Origin: Tetrahymena thermophila SB210
Lineage: Eukaryota; Ciliophora; Oligohymenophorea; Hymenostomatida; Tetrahymenidae
Length of the DNA stretch: 64,000 bases
Reading direction: 5' to 3'
NCBI RefSeq assembly: GCF_000189635.1
Contig: NW_002476567.1
Location: 434,001 to 498,000 of the forward strand
Shown: one piece after another, positions 54,015 to 64,000 of the stretch
Layout of the letters: every line of letters starts with the position of its first letter
How positions within the stretch are numbered: position 1 is the first letter of the stretch
Position numbers and translations under genes: made by a program
The notes under the pieces: model-generated
Seen by the model: only the letters and a program-made list of their open reading frames with translations
What the model was told of the DNA's origin: nothing
The model's database searches: none

Positions 54015-55919
54015 CTGAAGCTAATTTAATGTGACTGGAGGTATTTACATAAATTTGATAATTTTAAATCACTTAATTTAGATTATAATAAATTCCTATT
54101 AAATTCTGTGATATTTTAATGATTGTTAAATTCTATGATTTAGTAAAATAAAATACATACGTAACAAAATAAAGAAACAATATATAAATAATTCACTTAA
54201 TATTAAGAACTCGAATTGCTTAAATTAAACATAAAAATAAAAAATATTTTAAGTAAATTTTGATGAGTTACTCTGCAATTTTATATTATCAACTTGTTAA
54301 AAATATTCTTTTTTTTACTACTGTTTTCAAATTGTGCTTCTATCATTTATTATCTTATTGTAAAAGTGTTTTTATAAAAAAATTGTTCAAAATCTTGTTG
54401 AAATAAATTACAAAATTATTAAAAATTAAAAAGGTAAATTTAAATTTTTGTCTTTTCAATAAAATATATTTTTTAATTATTTTTTAGAAATGAATTAGTT
54501 TTTTAAAAATATGATAAATTCCAAATTAGAAACACTAAATTAGGTATTTATTTTGAAATTTATTTATTTAAAATATATAGTATTTATTCACTTTAAAAAG
54601 TTATTTAATAAAGAAAAAGTAAATAAAATATATTTGAAAATACCCTAAAATTATTTAGAATTAAAAATTAATGCTAAATTTAAGAAATTTAAGAGATGGT
54701 TGATTAGAAATTAATGAATTTTCAGTTATTGTAATATAATTAAAATTTTTAAAGATATTTTTAGTACTCATTATTTTGGTAGATCTTAATATTTTTATTA
54801 CATAAGTGAGTACAACTTAAAATAATATAGAATTCTTAAAATCTTTATCTTATATTATATTCTTAATAGAAGTTGAATATGGCAAATAAATATGAATATA
54901 AATATTATTTATTGCTTTTTATTTTATGCTGTATATTAATAAAACTAATGTATATTTTTTTTCTTTATTAATAAATAAATTGTTGGCAAAATATTTTTCA
55001 ACTTGAAACTTTTAGTTCTTTAATTTTATTTTGTTTAAAAATATTGAAATCATTAGGATAATAACTATGTTTGATTACTTAAAAATAAAAAGGGAACTTT
55101 CAAAATTTGATTTGAAATATTCAGTAAACTAAAAATTTAATTTAAATTTGAAATTTATGCAGGTTGATAAAGTCCTTTAACTATTAAAAAATATAAAAAT
55201 GATGACTTATAGGATACAAAATAAAAATATTTACCTTAAAATTTAATTAAAATTAAAATTTATTTCTTTACCTAAAAAATTATGCATCAAAAGCAGTAAA
55301 GTGTAAATAAGAAGATATTAATGAATTAGAGAAGAATGCAAATTAAAAAAAATAAAACTATCTAAAAAAGTCTTGATAATTTTAGAAAAGCTTAATAACC
55401 GTTTTTTAAGAGTGATTTCTAAAATAGTTAAATAATTATTTTTAGCTTATTAAACTGTTTAAAGTAGATCAGTATTGCCAGCATTATCAGAAAATGAGTT
55501 GAAATTTATTTTGGAATTATTTTAATTTTTAATAAACAAGAGTGAGTTTCTTTAACTATACAATACAAAGAGTGGAGCATACATAGATAGATAGATTTTT
55601 ATCTATTTATGCAAGATATAAAATAAATTAATTTACATTTTTTTAATCTTAATTAATTGTCTTAATTAAACTATATTTTTATATAATTATTTAATTTTTT
55701 TAGTATGTGATTTAATAATGTTAAGTAAAATCATTTTTATAAATTCTTTATATTAAGGTTTGTTTATTGGTTGATAATTAGGTTAAGTCTAGAAAATAGA
55801 TGAGATTTTTTTATTTTATTATATTTAGATTTAGAATAAAAGGATTTGCTTGCTTGCTTGTTTTCTTTTTGAATACTGGAAAATTATTTTTGGTATTCTC
55901 ATTCATTATTCATATTTAT
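54015..55919. other. A/T-rich intergenic region
   Basis: Only A/T runs were seen, between the ambiguous region and the 3' end of the START-domain gene. No gene or structure was recognised. Confidence 0.5.
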
Positions 55920-58474
55920 TCAAACATCCTATTGTTATTCTTATTTTTTCTTTTGTAAGTAGACAGCAATTTTATCCTTTGCCTATTATAAAGTATTAGA
56001 ATTATCTGTCAAATCACAATTTTTTAAGAATTCTTATATTTATGATTCAAGCCAGTCATAAAATTCTTTATTTTTAATCATAGCTTTTTCCCAATTAGTA
56101 CCTGCGAAGTTTGTAGCTTTTTTGATAATTCTTTCGAAGAAATAAAGGGAGAATTTACGAGCACACCAATTTTAAATAGATTTAGGTACAAGTGGAATTT
56201 TATAGTCAACATTTAGTACAATTTTGACATAGCATTTATTAGGGCCTAAAGGTATAATATTGAATACATAGTATTTATATTCGAGTCTAACATATTTAGT
56301 TGTTTTGGGAATTTAAAGATCAATTTTACGGCAAAATTCAGGGTCGCTATGAATAGATTTGGAAACGAGTGGGATACTGCCAATTTCATCAAGTAAATTG
56401 TAACCAGTACCATAGAAATAACATTCTCTCTTAGAAACCATAGGGACATCCATGCAAGCATATCCAATTTTACTGGCTCTACGGATATCCTTAACTAATT
56501 TACCTTCCTCAACGAATGGAACATAGTCCTTAAAGTATTCAAATTCGTTACCCAAGCAAAGAAGATTTCTTAGAGGAAGATCAAGTTCGCTTTCCATTCT
56601 GAGACTCAAAGAATTAGAATCAGGGTATTAATAAGAAATTTTAATTTTTCCTTTTTCTTTTTCGGTAATCCAGCCCTTTTTAATTTAAAATAAATGTAAA
56701 TATGTAATCATCTTGTGAAGTTTTGAAATTAATAGAACCAAAGATATTTTTTAGTTTTTTATATAAGAAAATACAAAAATATGAATAAATTACCTCTTCT
56801 ACTTAAAGAACTTCAAGGTTGTAGTTGATCAAGTCTGTTTCATCCTTAATAAGTTCAATGAGTTTGAAATTCTTCTCTTTGAATTCTTCGATAGTCTATA
56901 TTTTTGTAAAATTAATTCGATTAGATTTGAAAAAGATTTGTTTAAATGATTTTTAATTGTTATTTGGTTATATTTATTTAGATTAATCCAGCCTTTTTTT
57001 TTTGTGAATCAATATAAAATTAAATTTAATAAATTTTTAGGAAGTAAAAAAATGCCTCAGTGAAATTTTTTGATATGAATTAAATAGTAATACACAATTT
57101 TTCATAAATAATTTAATTACCTTTTTTTATTGTTCTGAAAGATCAAGTTCTTCACATTCACTTAGAATCTATTCAATTTTAAGGACCTTTCTATTTGCCT
57201 TTTTAAGTAAAATAAGATAAGTAAGCTAAAGAAATATTTATAAGTAATTATGTAATTATCAATAAAGTGATTCTCTATCTTTAAAAATAGAGATTTACTT
57301 TAAACTTATACATTTTTATATAGTAGATTAATAAACGAATGAAGGTTATTTACTGCAAGTATTTTTCTGGAATCTAAGAGTTCCTCAATATCCTTAATGT
57401 GAGAATTTGCTTTTTCCATATGAATTTCAAAATCACTTTTTGTGGGAACAGATTCTACAGCAGCAGGAGTGCTGATGTTAATGTTATTGCCATTAAGTTG
57501 TTGCAATTTTTACTATAAATTAGATCTATTACTATGAGATTTTGCCAAATTTAAATCTTGTAAATTATCAAGTTCTTGATATCTAACCTGATGATTCTTG
57601 TAATGGACAAAGCTTTCAATCTATTGTATAAATGTAAATTAAAATAAATTCTCATACAAACTAAATTTAATATTCTTTATAATAAATTGTCTAAATATGA
57701 AATGGCATTGAGCTTAATATCTAGTGTATGCTTATCAATTAAGAATATGGTAAAATTATTACTTGTATTTCTTCGTCAATATCTAAGTCTTAAGTTGGCT
57801 AGCTGATGTAATTAGTGTAGCTGCTGTATTTTTATGAAGGCTTTCTTTAGAATTATTCGTTAATAGAGTCGACAATAGGATTTTCATTTAATTTTGTGCA
57901 AATTTATGTCATTAAATCAATGAACTCTTTTGACTATTTTATAATTTTTTGATTAGTTATAAGTGTTTTAGATGGATAGATAAGTTAATTATATGGTGGT
58001 AATAACTGAAAGATAAATTAAAAAATTACATCAGGTTTCTCATTCATCAAGAAATATTAATCAACTTCTTATTAAATGTTTTTAATGACTTAGTAGCTAT
58101 AGCCAGTGCATTGCTTTTCTTCGAATTCGCTGATTGCGGAATTAATCTATTTATATTCATTTTTATTCAGTTTTATTCAGTTATTAATACTTACTTCTTT
58201 AATAAGCTTGAGCTGATTTCTATGTAGAATAAAAAGTAATCATACCACAATAAAAATCAAGTCAAGCTCAAATATATAGAAGCACTTTATATGTAAAAAA
58301 TTAATTACTCTGCTTTCAAATTTCTTCAAATGATCGAAATCGACGGCAGGAAGATCGTCAGATGAGTTAGACTATTATTTTAGATAAAATAAATATTATT
58401 TTTATGTTCATTAGCTAGTGCGCTTGAAATAATTTGCTAATAAATTATGAAAAAATATTTACAATTTTTGACAT
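55920..58474 (-). CDS. Coiled-coil protein with C-terminal START lipid-transfer domain
   Basis: Eight exons: 58474-58463, 58371-58309, 58212-58195, 58146-57763, 57620-57312, 57198-57121, 56895-56794 and 56675-55920. Every junction is phase 0, giving 574 codons (573 residues). The N-terminal ~340 residues are charged and helical (for example IKDIEELLDSRKILAVNNLH, SECEELDLSEQ, TIEEFKEKNFKLIELIKDE). The C-terminal part is START-like: ISYQYPDSNSLSLRME, DIRRASKIGYACMDVPMVSK, then KTTKYVRLEYKYYVFNIIPL, CYVKIVLNVDYKIPLVPKS and the closing helix WCARKFSLYFFERIIKKATN. Such domains carry sterols or phospholipids between membranes; the ligand here is unknown. The 18-base third exon and the 12-base first exon rest on splice and phase fit. 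Confidence 0.9.
57264..57301. repeat. 15-bp inverted repeat (hairpin) inside an intron
   Basis: The arms AAAGTGATTCTCTAT (57264-57278) and ATAGAGATTTACTTT (57287-57301) pair at 13 of 15 positions around an 8-nt loop. It lies in the intron between exons 5 and 6 of the START gene, 10 bases from its 5' splice site on the minus strand, so it could influence splicing. Confidence 0.7.
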
Positions 58475-60200
58475 ATTTTCTCTATACTGTATTTGTTTGT
58501 CCTTTTGTTTTTTATATATTTGTTTTTGATTAAGATTATTTTGTTTTGCTTTGTTTTTTGTTTATTTATTAGTGAGCTTGCCTCGCTGATTGATAGATAG
58601 ATAGATTGATTTGATTTGCTTTTTAAAGGTTATTTTTCAATATTTGATTCTTCTTTTTTTAATTAATTTTTTATTAAGTTTTTAGATCAATAATTTCCCA
58701 TATAAAGTTTTAAGGTTAATTGAAATTTAATGTCTATTGTCCTAAAGAAGTGAAAAAAATAATTCATTTAATTATATCAAAATATTAAATAGATTAAAGA
58801 TATAAAACAAAGATTGTCGAGTAATAAAGAAATATAACACGAAAGCGGTGAAAGATTTATGATTTTGTGACAACTTTGCAATCAGCAGTAAATTTTACTC
58901 TTAAAATTTACATTTATTTTTAAATTTCTAACACTAGAATGCTTTAACGCAATTGCGTTTATTTCTTTCAAAATATTTTTCAAAAACGAATTTAAATATT
59001 AAATAATAATAAATACATTTCAAAATAAAAAAGTTTATTTTGATTTGATAATTAATGACATTTCTAAAATCATATTTTATGAGTACAAGCATCGGTTTAC
59101 TTTATTTAAAAAACAAAATATTAGTTTTGTTTATTAGATTAATTAGTAATAAATTTCTGGAAACTTTATATTTGATCAAATCATAAATTTTATTAGGTTT
59201 TATAGCTTTAGCTGGCGAAACTTACAAAAATATTGATTTGAAATTAAAAAAAGGCAGGTAGATCATTTACTTTTATAATAATGCAGTAATTTACCTACAA
59301 ACATTAAAAAAAAAAATAATTAATCTATTTCTCATGCTAATTAGTAAAATTAATCTCACGCTATTCATTATTAATTGATAGAAGTTAAAAATTAGAATGA
59401 ACTTCACATGGAGGACAAGAATTTTATCCAAATAATCTTAGGAAAAAAATTTATACTTAAATTACATAAAATTAAAATATGTATATATTTTATCAAGTTT
59501 TTACTTTAATTAAGAAATAGAAATTTATAATTAATTTCAAAATATTTATGAAATGGGAGTAAATTAGAATTTGATTTGGTTAAATTTCGATAAATCCTGA
59601 AACAATATTTAAGATATTTCCATTAAAATAAAAACAAAAAATTAGTTATCTATCTATATCATTAGTAGATTCATGCAAAATCATTATCAGTAGTAAATCA
59701 ATTAAATTTAATTTATAATTTCAATTTTAGTGCACTCACTGATTGAATATTCTTAATTTGTAAAACTATAGAAGCATAATAATTTGTGAAGCTTAGAACA
59801 TATTTGCTTAAGTCGTAATTAATTTTTTGTCCCTCGTTACATTTTATTTAAAAAATATAACTTCGTTATAAAATAGATAAAGTAAGTTAAACGTAATTTT
59901 GATACGATAAAATAATTGTTGTTTTATAACTCTCTTAACTGGAAATAGAAAAAATTGTTTAGATCTAACTAAATAAAGGAAAAAGTTAGAAATAATCTAT
60001 TGTGATTATAATTTACATAAAAATTGTGATTTATCTTTATAATCAGCAATCTTTTTATCTTTTCGTAATGAATTAAATATAATTCAATTAAAATGAGCAA
60101 ACTGAACAACTTTATTTAAAAATTTAAATTGATAATGTCTAATTTTTTGAGCCGCAACAATATCTCATCACTATTTTCTTGAAGAGCTATGGGATGAAAG
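58475..60200. other. Divergent intergenic region with unresolved 5' exon of the C2 gene
   Basis: Promoter region of the START gene on the left. The first exon of the C2 protein gene probably lies toward the right end: an ATG at 60094 opens a short frame (MSKLNNFIQKFK) but does not join in phase with the first firm exon. Otherwise the region is A/T-rich. Confidence 0.45.
58946..58959. promoter_or_regulatory. Perfect 14-nt palindrome AACGCAATTGCGTT
   Basis: A perfect inverted repeat with six G/C bases in DNA of roughly 80% A/T, located about 470 bases upstream of the START gene start. It could be a binding site for a dimeric factor; there is no further evidence. Confidence 0.35.
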
Positions 60201-62465
60201 TATTTAAGAGTTAGTTTGGCAGAGATATTCTTTGTTTTAGTTTTTATTTTGAATAAATTGTCTCCATTTACATTGAATAATGATGTAAATAGTGAAGATT
60301 GTAGATTTGTTGGAGAAATTTCAAATGATTTTTGCAAAATAATTTTTAAAATTTTATTATAATTGGAAATTCAAACAATTTTATCATAATAACTATTATT
60401 TAACAGTTAAAAACAAATGTTAGTGATTGCATTTCTCAGCCAACTTTTATTCCAAATACCTTTTACATTCCTTTGAGAGGAAACTCTGTTTAAGTTGATG
60501 ATTTACTAACAGTAAATTTTAATATTACATTAAATTATTATATTAAAGAAAATTTTTGATATTATAGCTTGAGGTGTATATTGTAGATGAAAATGTTCAT
60601 ACTCTTTTAGGGAGAGGAGTTATTTAACCCATTTAATATTTGTATTCTATTAAAGGCTCAAATAAATACTTGCTTATAACCACTATTCAAAAGCGAAAGG
60701 AAATAATCGTAGGATAACTATTACTGACATTACATTATTCTGTAATAGTTTTAATTTAAGTTAAATAACTTACAAATAGTAACTCTGTATATTACATAAG
60801 TTGGATATTGGGGAAATTATGATGAGTAAATCATTAATTTCGAGCTAAATATATATCCTTTGTACAAAATCATAAAAATATATTAGCAATTTTATTTTTA
60901 TTATTAAATTAAATTTTAACAATAAAAGACAGATACAGAAGGAAATTCTTTAAGCTAGGAGCAAAGCGAATAAAACTATTTGAATCAATTACTCGCAAGA
61001 AGTTTTCTAGAAGGAGTCGAGAACCCTCTTTATGAAAAGTAGTATCTTAAAAAAATTATATCTGAAAAAAACATAGATTTGCTTGATCCTACTAACTATA
61101 AAGAAAAGTGGAAAATATACTCCTAAACTCTGAAAGAGAGGTAGTTAACTATAAATCAATATAAATAAATTTCAGAATAGCACGAAAGAATTCTTAGAGC
61201 ATAATAAGTAATTAAAACTGACTATATCAAAGGAAATAGGCTTCTAAGATAGCTTTACAGTTTTAATAAGTAAAATTATAAAATTTAATATTAACTAATT
61301 TGTAACCAGTGAGGGAGGGAATCAATCAAGCATAAATTTGCCATTTTAAGAGATTAAAATTAATTTTTTATTATCAATATAATAACCATGCAAAATATAT
61401 AAATATACTTTAATTAATTTTATCTATTCTTAATTCCATATAGAAATAGACTTTGGGGTGAGGAACATGTTGATTTTTCAATTTATATTGACCAAAAAAT
61501 TCGATTGATGAATGAAAAAGAAATCTTTGCCTAAATGAGCTTAGTCTTAAACAAAGTTGTTTATTGGCAGAAGCTAAATGCAAATATTGAGAGTTTTTTA
61601 TTGAATTCAAAGGCTCTGATTGAGAACTTGGGTTAGTTGCTACTAATGAAAGAAAATAGCAAAGAAGGATACAAAGATAGTGTTTATGTAAGAAAAATTA
61701 TTGAAAATGAAGTTTCAAAACAAGACTACTACAAACAAAAGATAGTAAGACAATATAATTTTATAGATAAACTTAGCAAAACTATGGAAAATGTTCTGTT
61801 ACAATACTAAAATAATGATCACCTAGAGAGAGAATATATCGATATGAGAGGAGATGTTCTCACTATTTAATCTAATATTAGAAAAAAACTATATGGTGAA
61901 TAGCCTGAGTAAATTGAAGAACTATAATATTTATAGGATTTATGTAGAAAGCTAGATAGAATATGCAAATAACAATAGAATTAGATTATTTTTATGAGCA
62001 GAGAGTAAACTAAAAATAATTTTGCATCTGAATACCAAAAACTTCTAATAGATTTGAGAGGAGTGTAGTCAAAGTAATTAATAGCTATTACATTAATTAG
62101 TTATATAAGGATAAAAATTTACTTGAAATGCTTATAAAATTTATTAAATAATATCAATTAGGATAAATGCATTAGAAGATTAGATTAAGCTTAATGGAGA
62201 AAAATTCTCTCAAAATATTGCTAAACTTAAAGTTGAAATAGAAGTAAATAAATTTGCTAGCAAATATAATCAAACCATAAACAAATAAAATTAAAAAATT
62301 ATTTAATTTTTAACCAAGGTAAAAAAGAATGCCATATCTACTGCATCAATATCGAACATATCTTACAAATTACCATCTGATGTCAATTAATAGTTTTGAT
62401 AGTATATTTCTGACAATAGAAAATTGACAGATTTGATTTTGAGAAGTTATTATTCTGATAAATGA
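60201..62465 (+). CDS. C2-like domain plus coiled-coil protein, 5' end unresolved
   Basis: Exons 60201-60284, 60407-60511, 60568-60778, 60933-61269, 61444-62073 and 62162-62465 sum to 557 codons ending in TGA. An alternative third junction (60786 to 60929) also keeps frame. The N-terminal part has the strand pattern of a C2 domain: YLRVSLAEIFFVLVFILN, LKTNVSDCISQPTFIPNTFY, then DDLLTLEVYIVDENVHTLLG and RGVIQP. Acidic calcium ligands are few, so lipid binding may be Ca-independent. The rest is coiled coil (FLEGVENPLYEKQYLKKIIS, KLNANIESFLLNSKALIEN, NALEDQIKLNGEKFSQ). Architecture resembles centriolar or ciliary base proteins with N-terminal C2 domains, which is inference. No start codon is found in the first firm exon; at least one upstream exon is missing from this model. 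Confidence 0.72.
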
Positions 62466-63113
62466 GAATTCTATTTATCTTATAGATGTTAATTACTTTT
62501 TTTATGGATTGTATAATTTTTTTAATTGTAAAGATTAAATGTAAGTGATCCAGTTAATTGATTTATGATACATTTCAAATTTACAAAATTTAAAGATTAA
62601 TTAAAAATTTTCTCTATCATGTCTGATAGAAAAACAAAACTATAATTAAATTAATAAAATACTAGTCCCAAGAAAAGATAAATTACTTCATTAATCATTA
62701 AATTTTATATTTGCTGTAATAATTACCTATAATTAGGTCATAAATTTAAAGCTCTACCTTTAAATATATTCAATTTAAAAAACAGAACAAATCTAGAAAA
62801 TCTTTGCATTTCTTATTGTTAATTATTTAGAGTATTTTAAAGTGTGATGTTAATTTAATCTTAAAGCTTTAAAGACTACTTTGTTATTAATATAAAAATT
62901 TACATTCAGATTTGGAAAAATAAATTAAAAATAGAATAAATCTAGGCAAAATAATTAATTTCATCAGGTAGATGAAATAGCTAACTATCAAGTATATTTA
63001 TTTTACACTTTTTTAAACTATAAGTTTTTCTTTTCCTAAATTATCCTTTTTCTTCTTACTAAAATCTAACAATTAACTAACTATTTTTATCATCAAAACA
63101 ATTTTTAATAAAA
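62466..63113. other. Intergenic spacer
   Basis: A/T-rich sequence, with nothing recognised except the likely promoter of the small ORF that follows. Confidence 0.5.
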
Positions 63114-63494
63114 ATGAAAAAATTAATTTACATTTATTTCCTCCTTTTTTCCATCTATTTAAATTTTTCTTTTTGTAAATATTTTACTCAAAAATTTGTT
63201 GCAATATTTGTATAACTTGCTTTCAAATTTTCATACTAATGATCATAATATATATATACAGCTGATACACTATAATAAATAATATTTATTCTTCAGTAAA
63301 GTTAAATAATACTTGCTTATAATTGTTCTAATATTAAAATAATTAATGGATGCTGCAAAATATGTGGTTTAAATTTATTCTAAGTTTCATTAACATTCTC
63401 TAATAAAATATTAATTAAACTATCTATTTTCTTTTAATAAAAATTCAACTAGCATTTTAAAAATAATATTAAGAGTACCCAAATAATATATTGA
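63114..63494 (+). CDS. Possible small secreted protein (97 aa)
   Basis: Exon 63114-63174 and exon 63262-63494 join in phase to 98 codons. The first exon encodes a classic signal peptide (MKKLIYIYFLLFSIYLNFSF). The intron has a GTAAAT donor, a TACTAAT branch-like element near 63235 and an ATACAG acceptor. The second exon carries a short Cys cluster (YNCSNIKIINGCCKICG) and then hydrophobic A/T-driven sequence before TGA. The signal peptide and good intron argue for a gene. The short length and weak 3' half leave open that it is a fragment of a Cys-rich surface protein gene or a chance ORF. Confidence 0.4.
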
Positions 63495-64000
63495 CGAAAT
63501 ATTAAATTACCATACAAAGCTTAATTTATAATTTCTAAAAAGCATCAAAAAAAAAGAAACGAAAACATAATTTTTATAAAAACAATTTTAAATCCATTTA
63601 TAATTAATACAGAGAAAATATAATTTTAAAATAATGTTTTTGGTGTTTAAGGATTAATAGATTATCTACTTAAGTTACACTTAAAAATTTAATATTATTA
63701 AGGTATTAATAATATCCATAATTTAGTTAATTTATTGTATGAAAATATTGAAAAATAAACTTATAATTATTTTATTAAAACTCAATTTATTGACTAAAAA
63801 TAAATATTATAATTGAATTTGAAGAAGAATTATAATTTTTGTATTCATGATATTTTAAAACAAAAAATAAATATTTAAAATTAAGTAAACGTATTAGGAT
63901 TAATAGTAGATAAGAATGAAAATTATCAAATGATTAGATAGTATTAAAAAAATAAAAATAATGATATTTGAATTTTATTAAATTAACTAAAATAATTTTA
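63495..64000. other. A/T-rich end of window
   Basis: No gene or structured element was recognised in the last 500 bases. Confidence 0.5.

Noticed and set aside
60116-60337. Minus-strand frame starting MQKSFEISPTNLQSS
   Set aside because: The plus strand of the same stretch encodes the first part of the C2 domain in phase with firm downstream exons, so the minus frame is taken as a shadow.

Overview
The window reads as macronuclear-type DNA from an oligohymenophorean ciliate close to Tetrahymena. It is very AT-rich, introns are short and AT-rich with GT..AG ends, intergenic DNA is almost pure A/T, and TAA and TAG are read as glutamine with TGA as the only stop. The code is shown directly by conserved proteins: Rpt3 and succinyl-CoA ligase alpha have in-frame TAA where their homologues have Gln. 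Gene models below were built by hand. For each multi-exon gene the exon lengths and splice phases sum to a whole number of codons, which is a strong internal check.

Left part (1-27.3 kb) is a housekeeping and cytoskeletal neighbourhood: a myotubularin phosphatase (+), mitochondrial succinyl-CoA ligase alpha (-), a small one-pass membrane protein (-), the 26S proteasome ATPase Rpt3 (+), a two-domain cyclic-nucleotide-binding-like protein (-), a very long tubulin tyrosine ligase-like enzyme (-), a BIVM homologue (-) and an unrecognised Q/N/K-rich protein (+).

Middle part (28.2-50.4 kb) looks like an accessory region. Two intronless paralogues of about 1,430-1,450 residues, each with a signal peptide and a short hydrophobic C-terminus, lie on the minus strand and flank an array on the plus strand. 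The array holds three near-identical two-pass membrane protein genes and two decayed full-length relatives. Two copies of a roughly 4.5 kb unit (decayed gene plus intact gene) lie in tandem, and a third intact gene follows without its decayed partner. All of these products are predicted to be at the cell surface or in the endomembrane system.

Right part (50.4-64 kb) holds a lone receiver-like domain protein that has lost its phosphorylation residues (-), an eight-exon coiled-coil plus START lipid-transfer protein (-), a C2 plus coiled-coil protein (+) whose first exon is not resolved, and a possible small secreted protein (+).

No tRNA, rRNA, CRISPR, transposon or virus-like element was recognised. 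The first exon of the myotubularin gene and the 5' end of the C2 gene are the weakest parts of otherwise well-supported models.
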